Assembly (NCBI GenBank): GCA_016795285.1
Contig: JAEUIC010000008.1
Location: forward strand, 164,787 to 228,786
Direction of reading: 5' to 3'
DNA: 64,000 nucleotides
DNA from: Planctomycetota bacterium
Lineage (GTDB): Bacteria > Planctomycetota > B15-G4 > SIAN01
Shown here: in pieces, positions 33,288 to 42,059 of the stretch
Layout: the number at the start of each line of letters is the position of its first letter
How positions within the stretch are numbered: position 1 is the stretch's first letter
The notes under the pieces: generated by a model
Told to the model about the DNA's origin: nothing
Database searches by the model: none
Seen by the model: only the letters and a program-made list of their open reading frames with translations
Program-made: the position numbers and the translations under genes

Positions 33288-34079
33288 ATGATGAAGGGTC
33301 TGTTCACCGCTGCGTCGGGCATGAAGGTGCAGCAGGTCAACGTCGACGTGATCGCGAACAACCTCGCGAACGTCAACACGGCCGGCTACAAGCGCACGCA
33401 AGCCGACTTCCAGGACCTCCTCTACGTGGTCATGAAGGAGCCGGGCGCGCAGACGCAGAGCGGCTTCACCACGCCGTCAGGCGTGCAGATCGGCTCGGGC
33501 GCCGAGCTGGTCTCGACCACCAAGGTCTACACGCCGGGCGTGCTGGAGCAGACCGAGCGGGCGCTCGACGTCGCCATCCTCGGCGACGGCTTCTTCGAGG
33601 TCGACCTGCCGAACGGCCAGAAGGGCTACACGCGCGACGGCGGCCTGCGCGTCGACGGCATCGGCCAGCTGGTCACCGCGCAGGGCTTCCGCATCTCGCC
33701 GCCGATCGTCATCGACGCGGCCGCCGACAAGAACATCACCATCGCGCAGGACGGCACCGTCACCGTGCGCGACTCGATCACCGGCGCCAACTCGACGCTC
33801 GGCACGCTGCAGCTGGCGCGCTTCGCCAATCCGGCCGGCTTGCGCTCGGGCGGCGGCAACCTCGTCTACGAGACCGCCTCGTCGGGCACGCCGACGCTGG
33901 CGCAGCCGGGCCAGTCGGGCACCGGGACGCTCGCGCAGAACACGCTCGAGCGGTCGAACGTGAACGTCGTCAACGAGCTGGTGAGCCTCATCACCGCCCA
34001 GCGCGCCTACGAGATGAACTCGCGCGCCATCAAGGCGGGCGACGAGATGCTCTCCGAAGCCTCGAACCTGGTGCGCTGA
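33288..34079 (+). CDS. flgG: Flagellar distal rod protein FlgG
   Basis: 263 residues. Near-consensus N-terminus MMKGLFTAASGMKVQQVNVDVIANNLANVNTAGYKRTQADFQDLLY, then VAILGDGFFEVDLPNGQKGYTRDGGLRVDGIGQLVTAQGF, and C-terminal LAQNTLERSNVNVVNELVSLITAQRAYEMNSRAIKAGDEML. These are diagnostic for FlgG. AGGAGGG precedes the start; a second ATG three bases on is also possible. flgA follows after one base. Confidence 0.96.
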   Translation: MMKGLFTAASGMKVQQVNVDVIANNLANVNTAGYKRTQADFQDLLYVVMKEPGAQTQSGFTTPSGVQIGSGAELVSTTKVYTPGVLEQTERALDVAILGDGFFEVDLPNGQKGYTRDGGLRVDGIGQLVTAQGFRISPPIVIDAAADKNITIAQDGTVTVRDSITGANSTLGTLQLARFANPAGLRSGGGNLVYETASSGTPTLAQPGQSGTGTLAQNTLERSNVNVVNELVSLITAQRAYEMNSRAIKAGDEMLSEASNLVR

Positions 34080-34080
34080 G

Positions 34081-35076
34081 ATGAACCTCCTCATCGCGCT
34101 CCTGCTCTCGCTGCTCGTGCAAGCGGACCCGCCGCAGGACGGCGGCGCACCGGCTGCGGCCGACGCGCTGCTGGTGCAGCTCAAGCCGCGCGTGGCGGTC
34201 ACCCGCTCGCCGGTCGTCCTCTCCGACGTCGCCGAGCTGCGCGGCCCGAAGTCCGAGGTCGAGCGGCTCGGCAAGCTCGAGATCTGCCCGGCGCCGGCCG
34301 CCGGCAAGCCGCGCTTCGTCACGTCGGCCGGCGTGCGCCTCGCCGCGCGCCTCGCCGGCCTCGCGATCGCGCCCGACTCGATCGTCGGCGCCAAGCAGGT
34401 CGAGGTGGTGGCGAGCTGGCGCGAGCTGCCGGGCGACGAGCTCTTCGCGGTCGCGCAGCGCTGGATCCTCGACCAGACCGCCGAGCTCGGCGATCGCGTG
34501 CTGCTCGAGCGGCTGCAGAAGCCGGCCACGCTGGCGCTGCTCGACGGCGCGCCCGATCCGACGTTCGACTGCGCGTTCGTCAGCAAGCCGCGCGGCGCAG
34601 CGCAGCTGCTGGTCAAGGTGACCGTGCGCCAGGGCGAGATGGTGGTCGGCGAGCGGGTCGCCTCCTTCAAGGTGCGCCGCTTCGGCAAGCAGCTCCTGCT
34701 GCTGACCGCGGTGCGCCGCGGCGAGACGATCGCCCCCTCGCAGGTGATGGCGAGCGACGGCGAGTGGACCTCGCTCGGCGGCACGCCGGTCCTGTCGCCG
34801 GCCGAGCTCGACGGGCTGGTCGCGACGCGCGACCTCGAGGCGGGCAGCGCGCTGCTGAAGGAGCAGCTCGAGCAGCCGCAGATCGCGGCGCAGGGCGACT
34901 CGGTGCAGCTGGTGCTGCGCGCGGGCGCGCTCGAGATCGTCGTGGTCGGCACGGCGCAGCGCGCCGGCCGGCGCGGCGAGGTGGTGCCGGTCCTGAACCC
35001 GACCACCCAGAAGGTGATCCAGGCCGAGCTGATCTCGCGCGGGGCGGCCGGCCTCGCCGTGGCGCTGGTGCGGTGA
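34081..35076 (+). CDS. flgA: P-ring assembly chaperone FlgA
   Basis: 331 residues with a short N-terminal signal (MNLLIALLLSLLVQA). FlgA is a periplasmic chaperone for FlgI. The C-terminal SAF-like region is visible: LLLTAVRRGETIAPSQVMASDGEW, followed by VATRDLEAGSALLKEQLEQPQIAAQGDSVQLVLRAGALEIVVVGTAQRAGRRGEVVPVLNPTTQKVIQAEL. It is longer than E. coli FlgA (about 220 residues) owing to an N-terminal domain. It sits between flgG and flgH in a standard order. Confidence 0.88.
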   Translation: MNLLIALLLSLLVQADPPQDGGAPAAADALLVQLKPRVAVTRSPVVLSDVAELRGPKSEVERLGKLEICPAPAAGKPRFVTSAGVRLAARLAGLAIAPDSIVGAKQVEVVASWRELPGDELFAVAQRWILDQTAELGDRVLLERLQKPATLALLDGAPDPTFDCAFVSKPRGAAQLLVKVTVRQGEMVVGERVASFKVRRFGKQLLLLTAVRRGETIAPSQVMASDGEWTSLGGTPVLSPAELDGLVATRDLEAGSALLKEQLEQPQIAAQGDSVQLVLRAGALEIVVVGTAQRAGRRGEVVPVLNPTTQKVIQAELISRGAAGLAVALVR

Positions 35077-35180
35077 AGCGCGGTCGCCGGCAGCGGCGGT
35101 CGCGGGCGGCGTCCCTGGCGGGGCGCCCTGCAGGAAACGGGCCGATTCGGTCGATCGATGGGGACGGAGGAGGGGCTTCG

Positions 35181-35792
35181 ATGCGGAATTCCTTGCTGAT
35201 GACGGCGGCGGCGCTGCTCTTCGGGGCCGATGCGGCGCACGCGCAGCAGAGCAACTCGCTCTGGCACCGCGCCGGCAGCAACCCGCGCGCGACGCTCGCC
35301 GACCACACGGCGACGCAGATCGGCGACGTGATCACCGTCATCGTCAGCGAAGGGCAGACGGTGCAGGACGACGGGAAGATGGAAGTGAGCAAGGAGTCGG
35401 GGCTCGACTCCGCGCTGCAGGTCTTCGACGTCAAGCCGAACGCCTTCAACACGCTGCCGGCGCTGAAGTACGCCAGCTCGCGCTCGGTCGAGGGCGAGAC
35501 CAAGTACTCGCAGAAGGGGAAGTTCGAGACGCGCCTCACCGCCGTCGTGCAGGACGTGAAGCCGAACGGCACGCTGCTGATCGAGGGGCGCCGCACCGTC
35601 CACCTCGACGGCGACGTGAAGGAGATGCGGGTGCGCGGCCTCGTGCGCCCGATCGACATCGCCTCCGACAACACGATCGCCTCCGACCGCATCGGCAACG
35701 CCGACATCCTCTACGAGGCGGACGGCGGTCGCGCCGCCGCGGTCGAGAAGAACTGGTTCGAGGAGGCGCTCGACTTCCTCTGGCCCTTCTGA
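35181..35792 (+). CDS. flgH: Flagellar L-ring protein FlgH, without a visible lipobox
   Basis: 203 residues; the outer-membrane ring of the basal body. Family blocks are NSLWHRAGSNPRATLADHTATQIGDVITVIVSEG near the N-terminus and KGKFETRLTAVVQDVKPNGTLLIEGRRTVHLDGD later, ending with RPIDIASDNTIASDRIGNADILYEADG. The signal peptide MRNSLLMTAAALLFGADAAHAQQ ends in an AHA-Q type I cleavage site and has no cysteine, whereas FlgH is normally a lipoprotein with LxxC. GGAGGAGGGG precedes the ATG. About 104 bases separate it from flgA, and 80 from flgI. Confidence 0.93.
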   Translation: MRNSLLMTAAALLFGADAAHAQQSNSLWHRAGSNPRATLADHTATQIGDVITVIVSEGQTVQDDGKMEVSKESGLDSALQVFDVKPNAFNTLPALKYASSRSVEGETKYSQKGKFETRLTAVVQDVKPNGTLLIEGRRTVHLDGDVKEMRVRGLVRPIDIASDNTIASDRIGNADILYEADGGRAAAVEKNWFEEALDFLWPF

Positions 35793-35872
35793 GGCGCGCG
35801 CCGCGCCGCGCGCCGCGCGGCTCGGGAACTGCCCGCCCGCCCGCTCCACCCCTCGCTCCACGGAGTCCGTCG

Positions 35873-37132
35873 ATGCCGCTCGCCACCCTCCTGCTCGCGA
35901 TCGCCCTGCCGCTCCAGCAGCTGCCGCCCGATCGTCCGCAGTTCCCGCCGCCGACCGCGCCGCTCGTGGTGCCGGTCGCGCCGCCGATCGCGCCGAGCGG
36001 CGTGGCGAACCAGCCGTTCGCGCCCTCGAGCGCGACCGTCACCTCGACGACGATCGAGCGCGCGCCGGCGCAGCCGCCCGATCCGGTGGCGAAGAACGAG
36101 CTGCAGGTGCGCATCGGCGACCTCGTCGAGATCGAGGGGGTGCGCCACAACCAGCTGCAGGGGATGGGGCTGATCACCGGCTTGAACGGCACCGGCGACA
36201 AGGGCAACGCGGCGCGCCAGGCGCTGGCCAACTTCATCAAGCGCAACCAGATGAACGTGGCGCCGGCCGACGTCGACATCGGCAACGTCGCGCTGGTCAC
36301 GGTCACCTGCAAGCTGCCGCCCTTCGCGAAGACGGGCACGGCCGTCGACGTCTCGGTGCAGTCGATGAACGGCGCCACCTCGCTGTTCGGCGGCCAGCTG
36401 CTGCAGGTGCCGCTCTACGGCGCCGACGGCCAGGTCTACGTGGTCGCGCAGGGGTCGGTCCCGGTCGGCGGCTTCACCGCGGCCGGCAAGTCGGCGACCG
36501 TCACGCAGAACCATCCGACCGTCGGCATCCTGACCGGCGGCGGCATCGTCGAGCAGGAGGTGCCGATGCATCTCCTCTCCGCCGACGGCGCGGTCCATCT
36601 CCACCTGCGCGTGCCGAGCTACGTCACCGCGGTGCGCGTCGCCAACGAGATCGCGCGCGGCTTCGGGCTGCCGGCCAAGGCGCTCGACGCCGCGACCGTC
36701 CGCGTCGTCCTGCCGCCGAGCCAGCGCCAGGACGCGGTCGCCTTCATCGCCGGCCTCGCCGACCGCTCGGTCGCGCCCTCTGAGGAGGCGATCGTCGTCA
36801 TCAACGAGCGCACCGGCACCGTGGTCGCCGGCTCGCACGTGCGCCTCTCCACGGTCGCGATCACGCACGGCAACCTCACCATCTCGGTGGCCGAGTCGGA
36901 GGAGGTCTCGCAACCGCAGCCCTTCGGAGGCGGCGACACCGCGGCGGCCGAGCGCACCAGCATCAACGCCGACATCGAGAAGCGCGGCCTGCAGGTCGTC
37001 GGCGGCGGCACCAGCGTGAGCGACCTCGCCGCGTCGCTGAACCGGATGGGCGTCGCGCCGCGCGACCTCGTGGCGATCTTCCAGGCGCTCTCCCGCGCCG
37101 GCGCGCTGCACGCGAAGCTGGAGATCCAGTGA
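35873..37132 (+). CDS. flgI: Flagellar P-ring protein FlgI
   Basis: 419 residues, periplasmic. An N-terminal signal-like segment and a Pro-rich stretch of ~60 residues precede the conserved start of the fold: RIGDLVEIEGVRHNQLQGMGLITGLNGTGDKG. Other blocks are NVALVTVTCKLPPFAKTGTAVDVSVQSMNGATSLFGGQLLQVPLYGADGQVYVVAQG and VVINERTGTVVAGSHVRLSTVAITHGNLTISV. The C-terminal SVSDLAASLNRMGVAPRDLVAIFQALSRAGALHAKLEI is diagnostic. The stop overlaps the flgJ start by one base. Confidence 0.96.
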   Translation: MPLATLLLAIALPLQQLPPDRPQFPPPTAPLVVPVAPPIAPSGVANQPFAPSSATVTSTTIERAPAQPPDPVAKNELQVRIGDLVEIEGVRHNQLQGMGLITGLNGTGDKGNAARQALANFIKRNQMNVAPADVDIGNVALVTVTCKLPPFAKTGTAVDVSVQSMNGATSLFGGQLLQVPLYGADGQVYVVAQGSVPVGGFTAAGKSATVTQNHPTVGILTGGGIVEQEVPMHLLSADGAVHLHLRVPSYVTAVRVANEIARGFGLPAKALDAATVRVVLPPSQRQDAVAFIAGLADRSVAPSEEAIVVINERTGTVVAGSHVRLSTVAITHGNLTISVAESEEVSQPQPFGGGDTAAAERTSINADIEKRGLQVVGGGTSVSDLAASLNRMGVAPRDLVAIFQALSRAGALHAKLEIQ

Positions 37133-37572
37133 TGGCGGCGATCGAACTCGGCAGGGCGATCGATGCGGCAGCGCTGCCGGGCGCGCGCACGCTCGAGCTG
37201 AAGAAGGGCGAGCTGGACGAGAAGCAGCTCGCCGGCCTCGAGAAGGTCGGCCGCGGCTTCGACGCGATGTTCGCCCACACGCTGCTCGGCGAGCTGATGA
37301 AGCCGCTGCAGGGCGCCGGCTTCGGCGGCAGCGGGCCGGGCTCGTCGGTGGTGGAGGGGATGATCCAGAGCCAGCTCGCCGACCACCTGTCGGCCGGCAA
37401 GGGGCTCGGCATCGGCGCGATGGTGGTCCGCCAGATGAAGCCGTTCCTCGCGGGACGGCAGGTCACGGTCGAGGAGCTCGCACGCGGCCTGTCGGCTGCG
37501 GGCGCCGGCAAGCAGGACGCGGCGCAGGCCGCTGCGGCGGCGCAGGCGCTGCCGATCGGGGAGGGCAAGTGA
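37132..37572 (+). CDS. flgJ: Rod-binding protein FlgJ, N-domain only
   Basis: 146 residues matching the rod-binding N-terminal half of FlgJ: GFDAMFAHTLLGELMKPL followed by SVVEGMIQSQLADHLSAGKGLGIGAMVVRQMKP. The muramidase half of enteric FlgJ is absent, as in many other phyla, so wall clearance must be done by another enzyme. The ATG overlaps the flgI stop (TGATG), and its own stop overlaps the next ATG in the same way. Confidence 0.88.
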   Translation: MAAIELGRAIDAAALPGARTLELKKGELDEKQLAGLEKVGRGFDAMFAHTLLGELMKPLQGAGFGGSGPGSSVVEGMIQSQLADHLSAGKGLGIGAMVVRQMKPFLAGRQVTVEELARGLSAAGAGKQDAAQAAAAAQALPIGEGK

Positions 37573-38063
37573 TGGAACTCGCGCTCGCGGCGCTCGAACG
37601 GAACATCGCGGCCGAGATGGCCGTGCAGCAGCGCATCCAGGCGCTGCTCGACCTGCAGCTTGCGATCCTGATGAAGGGGCGCAGCCGGGAGTTCGGCGGC
37701 GTCCTCGCGCAGGCCGAGGAGGGGCTCGCCGAGAGCGCGCGCCTCGAGGCGGAGCGGATGCGCCTGCTCGAGCAGGTCGGCGTCGCGCTCGGCGTGCCGG
37801 CGCGCGAGGTGACCTTGGCGCGGATCGAGCAGCACGTCGGCGAATCGGCCGCTCCGCTGGTGGCGAAGGGCGTCGAGCTCAAGGAGCGCATCGCCCGCAT
37901 CCGCGAGAGCAACCGGCAGGTCGCGCTGCTGCTGCGCCACTCGGTGCTCTTCATCGAGGACCTGCTCGGGCTGGTCTCGACCGGCCGCGCCGGCGCGCGC
38001 ACCTACACGCGCGACGGCGACCTCGCGCCGCGCAGCAGCGGCGCCCTCGCCGCGGAGGCGTGA
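37572..38063 (+). CDS. flgN: Flagellar export chaperone FlgN-like
   Basis: 163 residues, almost entirely helical (ELALAALERNIAAEMAVQQRIQALLDLQLAILMKG; RIARIRESNRQVALLLRHSVLFIEDLL). FlgN is the cytoplasmic chaperone for FlgK and FlgL, and this gene lies directly before flgK, the usual place. The C-terminal RESNRQVALLLRHSVLFIEDLL agrees with the FlgN family pattern. The start overlaps the flgJ stop by one base. Confidence 0.82.
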   Translation: MELALAALERNIAAEMAVQQRIQALLDLQLAILMKGRSREFGGVLAQAEEGLAESARLEAERMRLLEQVGVALGVPAREVTLARIEQHVGESAAPLVAKGVELKERIARIRESNRQVALLLRHSVLFIEDLLGLVSTGRAGARTYTRDGDLAPRSSGALAAEA

Positions 38064-38064
38064 G

Positions 38065-40365
38065 ATGCTCGGCTACTCCATCGGGATGCGGGCGCTGCGC
38101 GCTGCGCAGAGCTCGATGGACCTCGTCGGGCAGAACGTCGCCAACGCCTCGACTCCCGGCTACTCGCGCCGCCTCTCGCTGCTCTCCTCGACCGAACCGC
38201 TGATGTTCGGCCGCTTCGGCGTCGGCACCGGCGTGCAGGTCGCCGACCTGCGCCGCGTGCACGACGGCCTGCTCGAGACGCGGCTGCGCGAGCAGACGCA
38301 CGTGCTCGGCCGGCTCGACGCCTCGGGCTCGCTGCTGCGCCAGCTCGAGGGCTTCTTCCAGGAGCCGAGCGACAACGGCCTCGCCGCGCGCCTCGACGAC
38401 CTCTGGAACGCCTTCTCCGACGTGTCGCGCTCGGCCGGCGACGCGTCGTTCCGCGACGGCCTCGTGCAGTCGGCGCTGACGCTCGGCGCCGGCTTCCGCC
38501 AGGTCGCCGCGCAGGTGCAGTCGATCGGCGACGAGGCGCGCCAGGGAGTCGGCGCCGCGGTGAACGTGGTGAACGGGCTCCTCGCCGAGGTGGCCGCGGT
38601 GAATCGCCGCGTCATCGACTCGCGCAGCTTCGGCACGACGCCCGGCGACCTGCTCGACGAGCGCGACCGCCTGCTGAAGGAGCTCGCCGACTGGGCCGAT
38701 CCGCAGGTGCTCGACCGGCCGGACGGGACGGTCGACGTGCTGCTCGACGGACTGCTGCTGGTGTCGGGCGACCGCTCGCGCGAGCTGATCACGCGGCAGC
38801 CCTCCGACGGCACCGTGCAGGTGCTGGTGAAGGACGGCCTCGCCGAGCTCGAGATCGGCAGCGGCCGGTTGAAGGGCTACCTCGACCTCGCGCGCCTCAC
38901 CGTGCCCGAGCGGCAGGCCGACCTCGACCTGATCGCGCGCAACCTCATCTACGAGGTGAACAAGCGCCACTCGACAGCCGTCAGCGCCGCCGGCCCCTAC
39001 GCGCAGCTCTCGGCCGCGGTCACGGTGCCGGCCGCCGACGTCGACCAGCCGCTCGCCGAGATCGAGCTGCCGTTCGAGGTGAAGGACGGCCGCCTCACGG
39101 TGAACGTGATCGAGACGGCGACGGGCAGCGTCACGCAGCACTTCCTCGACGTCGATCCGCAGACGATGACGCTCGCCGACCTCACCCGCGCGCTCGACGG
39201 CCTGCCGCACGTCGCGGCGAGCCTCGACTCGGTCGGGCGGCTGCGCATCAGCGCCGACGGCGGCTACGGCTTCGACTTCAGCGCGCGCATCGACGTCGAT
39301 CCCGACGATGCCGGCTCGTTCGGCTCCGACCACGCCACGCTCACCGGCGCGACCGGCCCCTACGCGCTCGCCAACGGCGACACGCTCACCCTCGCGGTCG
39401 ACGGCGGCGTCCCGGTCACCGTCACCTTCAACTCGGCCGACTTCGTCGACATCACGCAGGCGACGGCCGCCGAGGTGGCCGCCGTGCTCGAGGCGCAGGT
39501 GCCAGGCCTCGCCGCCTCCTTCGAGGACGGCCGCCTCTCGCTCCAGTCGGCGACGGCCGGCGCGACCAGCTCGCTCGCGGTCACCGCCGCGTCGAGCAGC
39601 GCGCTCTTCGCGGTCGGCGCCGGCGACGTCGGCAGCGACACCGCGGTCGAGGTCCGGCTGAACGGCACGCCCTCCGACGGCACCAACGGCCACTTCACCG
39701 TGCGCGCGCTCGGCGACGGCATGGTCGGCCTCACGCCGGGACTCGAGATCGGCCTCTTCGACGCCGACGGGACGCAGCTCGCCACGTTCGACGCGGGCGA
39801 CGGCTACGTGCCGGGCGATCCGATCGAGCTCTTCCCCGGCGTGACGCTGTCGCTCACCGCGGGCGCGGTCGAGGCGAGCGCCGGCGACGTCTTCGAGTTC
39901 GACCTCGTCGACGAAGCGGACAGCTCCGACGTGCTGGTGGCGCTGCAGCTCGGCGCCTTCTTCACCGGCAGCAGCGCGGCCGATCTCGACGTCAACTCCG
40001 AGCTGGTCGCCGACCCGCGCCGCGTGGCCGGCAGCCGCAACGGCGAGGCGGGCGACGCCGGCGTCTTCTTCGACATCGTCGGCCTGCGCGACGCCGCCAT
40101 CGAGGCGCTGTCGGGCCGCACCTTCGCCGAGGGCTACGGCGACGTGGTCGCCGGCATCGGCCTCGAGGTGCGCAGCAACGCGACCGCCACCACCGCGCAG
40201 CAGCAGCTGCTCTCCTCGCTCGAGGCGCGCCGCGAGGAGATCTCCGGCGTCAACACCGACGAGGAGATGCTGCGGCTCCTCGAGTACCAGCACCTCTACC
40301 AAGCGGCCGGCCGCTACCTGCAGGCGGTGCAGACGATGAACGACACCCTGTTCCAGATGCTCTAG
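38065..40365 (+). CDS. flgK: Hook-associated protein 1, FlgK
   Basis: 766 residues, hook-filament junction protein. The N-terminus is MRALRAAQSSMDLVGQNVANASTPGYSRRLSLL, followed by TGVQVADLRRVHDGLLETRLREQ and NAFSDVSRSAGDASFRDGLVQSA. The C-terminus is EEISGVNTDEEMLRLLEYQHLYQAAGRYLQAVQTMNDTLFQML. Residues ~430-515 carry an inserted beta-rich module (GPYALANGDTLTLAVDGGVPVTVTFNSADF onward) similar to one in FlgE. It begins one base after flgN. Confidence 0.95.
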   Translation: MLGYSIGMRALRAAQSSMDLVGQNVANASTPGYSRRLSLLSSTEPLMFGRFGVGTGVQVADLRRVHDGLLETRLREQTHVLGRLDASGSLLRQLEGFFQEPSDNGLAARLDDLWNAFSDVSRSAGDASFRDGLVQSALTLGAGFRQVAAQVQSIGDEARQGVGAAVNVVNGLLAEVAAVNRRVIDSRSFGTTPGDLLDERDRLLKELADWADPQVLDRPDGTVDVLLDGLLLVSGDRSRELITRQPSDGTVQVLVKDGLAELEIGSGRLKGYLDLARLTVPERQADLDLIARNLIYEVNKRHSTAVSAAGPYAQLSAAVTVPAADVDQPLAEIELPFEVKDGRLTVNVIETATGSVTQHFLDVDPQTMTLADLTRALDGLPHVAASLDSVGRLRISADGGYGFDFSARIDVDPDDAGSFGSDHATLTGATGPYALANGDTLTLAVDGGVPVTVTFNSADFVDITQATAAEVAAVLEAQVPGLAASFEDGRLSLQSATAGATSSLAVTAASSSALFAVGAGDVGSDTAVEVRLNGTPSDGTNGHFTVRALGDGMVGLTPGLEIGLFDADGTQLATFDAGDGYVPGDPIELFPGVTLSLTAGAVEASAGDVFEFDLVDEADSSDVLVALQLGAFFTGSSAADLDVNSELVADPRRVAGSRNGEAGDAGVFFDIVGLRDAAIEALSGRTFAEGYGDVVAGIGLEVRSNATATTAQQQLLSSLEARREEISGVNTDEEMLRLLEYQHLYQAAGRYLQAVQTMNDTLFQML

Positions 40366-40404
40366 GCCGTCACGACCGAGACGGGCTAGCCCGAGGGCCT
40401 GCCG

Positions 40405-41880
40405 ATGCGCATCACCCAATCGCTCCTCTATCGCCACCAGGCGGACGCGCTGACGTCGGCCTACCTGCGGCTGTTCGACGTGCAGGCGCAGCTCTCGAGC
40501 GGGCGGCGGCTGCTCAAGCCGTCCGACGACCCGTCGTCGATCCGGCCCGCGCTCGACGTGCGCGCCGGGCGTCGGCGGCTCGAGCAGGTGCGCAAGAACG
40601 CGGAGCTCGCCAGCAGCGAGCTCGGCACCGCCGAAGGGATCCTGCGCAACGCCTCCGACATCGTGGCGCGCGCGCAGGAGATCGCGGTGTCGGGCGCCAA
40701 CGGCTCGCTGAACCAGGGCGACCGCAACGGCCTCGCCATCGAGGTCGACGGACTGCTGAAGCAGCTCCTGAGCCTCGCCAACAGCCGCGGCCTGTCGGGC
40801 CACCTGTTCGGCGGCGGCCTGCGGACCTCGGCGCCGTTCGAGGAGGTGCAGACCGCCGACGGCAGCGTGGTGATGTACCGCGGCGACCAAGCGACCTCGG
40901 CGGTCGACCTCGGCGACTCGCTCGAGCTCGAGCTCAACATCCCCGGCTCGTCGATCTTCGGCATCGGCACGCGCGGCACGACCGTCTACTCGGGGAGCAC
41001 CGGCGCGGCGGCGGGCAGCGGCAACGACAGCGCGCGCGGGACCGATCGCCTCACCGTCGCGCACGGCGCCACCACGCTCGGCGACGGAGCGCTCGCGGGC
41101 GGCGGCGACTCGGCGTCGGGAGTCGTGCCGGGCGCCTCGTCGGCGGCGGGCGACACGCTGCTCGGGCCGGCGGGCGTCTGGTCGCTCACCGTCGTCGACA
41201 CCAGCGGCACCGGCGCCGCGGGCACCGTGTCGCTGAACGGCGGGCCGCCGGTGAGCTGGACGGCCGCCGATCGCGACCTCGCCGTCACCGCGGCCGACGG
41301 GACGCTCGTCCACCTCGACATGGGCAACGTCACCGCCGGCTTCAACGGCGCCGTCGCGGCCGAGGCGACCGGGACGCTCTCGCTCGACGGCGGCCTGACG
41401 AGCAGCGCCATCGACTTCACCGCCGACAACCAGCTCGTGGTCGACTCGGAGACCGGCGCGAGCCTCTTCGTCGATTCGCGCGGCATCCAGCGCGCGGGCG
41501 CCGAGGTGCTCCGCTTCGAGGGCGCCTACGACCTCTTCTCCGCGCTGGTCGAGCTGCGCGACAGCCTGAACAACGTCGACGGCGACGTGCTCGACACGCA
41601 GCTCGACCGCATCCGCGGCACCATCGCCGAGTTCAGCCGCGGCGAGGACACGCTGCTGGCCGCGCTGTCGAGCTTCGGCGCGCGCATGCGCCTCGCCGAC
41701 ACCACCCGCTCGCGCGCCGACGAGCTCGACCTGCTGCTGGCGCAGAACCAGTCGAGCCTCGAGGACGTCGACTTCGCCGCCGCCTCGATCGAGCTGACCC
41801 AGTCGCAGCTCGTCCTGCAGGCCGGCGTCGCCATCAGCGGCCGCATCGCCAACCTCCCGAGCCTCACGCAGATCCTCTGA
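40405..41880 (+). CDS. flgL: Hook-associated protein 3, FlgL
   Basis: 491 residues, larger than E. coli FlgL (317) because of a Gly/Ser/Thr/Ala-rich middle domain (about 195-345). The conserved N-terminal D0/D1 part is MRITQSLLYRHQADALTSAYLRLFDVQAQLSSGRRLLKPSDDPSSIRPALDVR, and the C-terminal part is GARMRLADTTRSRADELDLLLAQNQSSLEDVDFAAASIELTQSQLVLQAGVAISGRI. It is the last gene of the flgF-flgL set and is followed closely by a hairpin. Confidence 0.94.
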   Translation: MRITQSLLYRHQADALTSAYLRLFDVQAQLSSGRRLLKPSDDPSSIRPALDVRAGRRRLEQVRKNAELASSELGTAEGILRNASDIVARAQEIAVSGANGSLNQGDRNGLAIEVDGLLKQLLSLANSRGLSGHLFGGGLRTSAPFEEVQTADGSVVMYRGDQATSAVDLGDSLELELNIPGSSIFGIGTRGTTVYSGSTGAAAGSGNDSARGTDRLTVAHGATTLGDGALAGGGDSASGVVPGASSAAGDTLLGPAGVWSLTVVDTSGTGAAGTVSLNGGPPVSWTAADRDLAVTAADGTLVHLDMGNVTAGFNGAVAAEATGTLSLDGGLTSSAIDFTADNQLVVDSETGASLFVDSRGIQRAGAEVLRFEGAYDLFSALVELRDSLNNVDGDVLDTQLDRIRGTIAEFSRGEDTLLAALSSFGARMRLADTTRSRADELDLLLAQNQSSLEDVDFAAASIELTQSQLVLQAGVAISGRIANLPSLTQIL

Positions 41881-41883
41881 ATC

Positions 41884-41901
41884 CAGCGGGGCAGCCCGCT
41901 G
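41884..41901 (+). terminator. Probable terminator after flgL
   Basis: CAGCGGG (41884-41890) and CCCGCTG (41895-41901) form a perfect 7-bp stem with a 4-base loop, starting three bases after the flgL stop. A second GC-rich inverted repeat (GGCGCC near 41935 and 41957) follows. Both fit the end of the flagellar operon. Confidence 0.55.
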
Positions 41902-42059
41902 CGTAGCACCCTCGTTCGAGCGGCCCGTCCGCTCGGCGCCACCCCCGTCGGGGCGCGGCGCCGACACCTCCGCGTGGAGGGTCCCCCCGGGCGGCTCGAG
42001 TGGCGGGGCCGGTCGATCCGCGTCGAGCGGAGCGGCCGTCGCCCCTGCGAGGGATGCAC

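Noticed and set aside
29450..33379. Open frame of about 1,309 codons on the - strand
   Set aside because: Antisense to the GT fusion, flgF and part of flgG, with the composition expected from the complement of those genes.
35118..35136. TGGCGGG...TGCA sigma-54-like site before flgH
   Set aside because: GG and GC are one base too far apart for the strict -24/-12 spacing.
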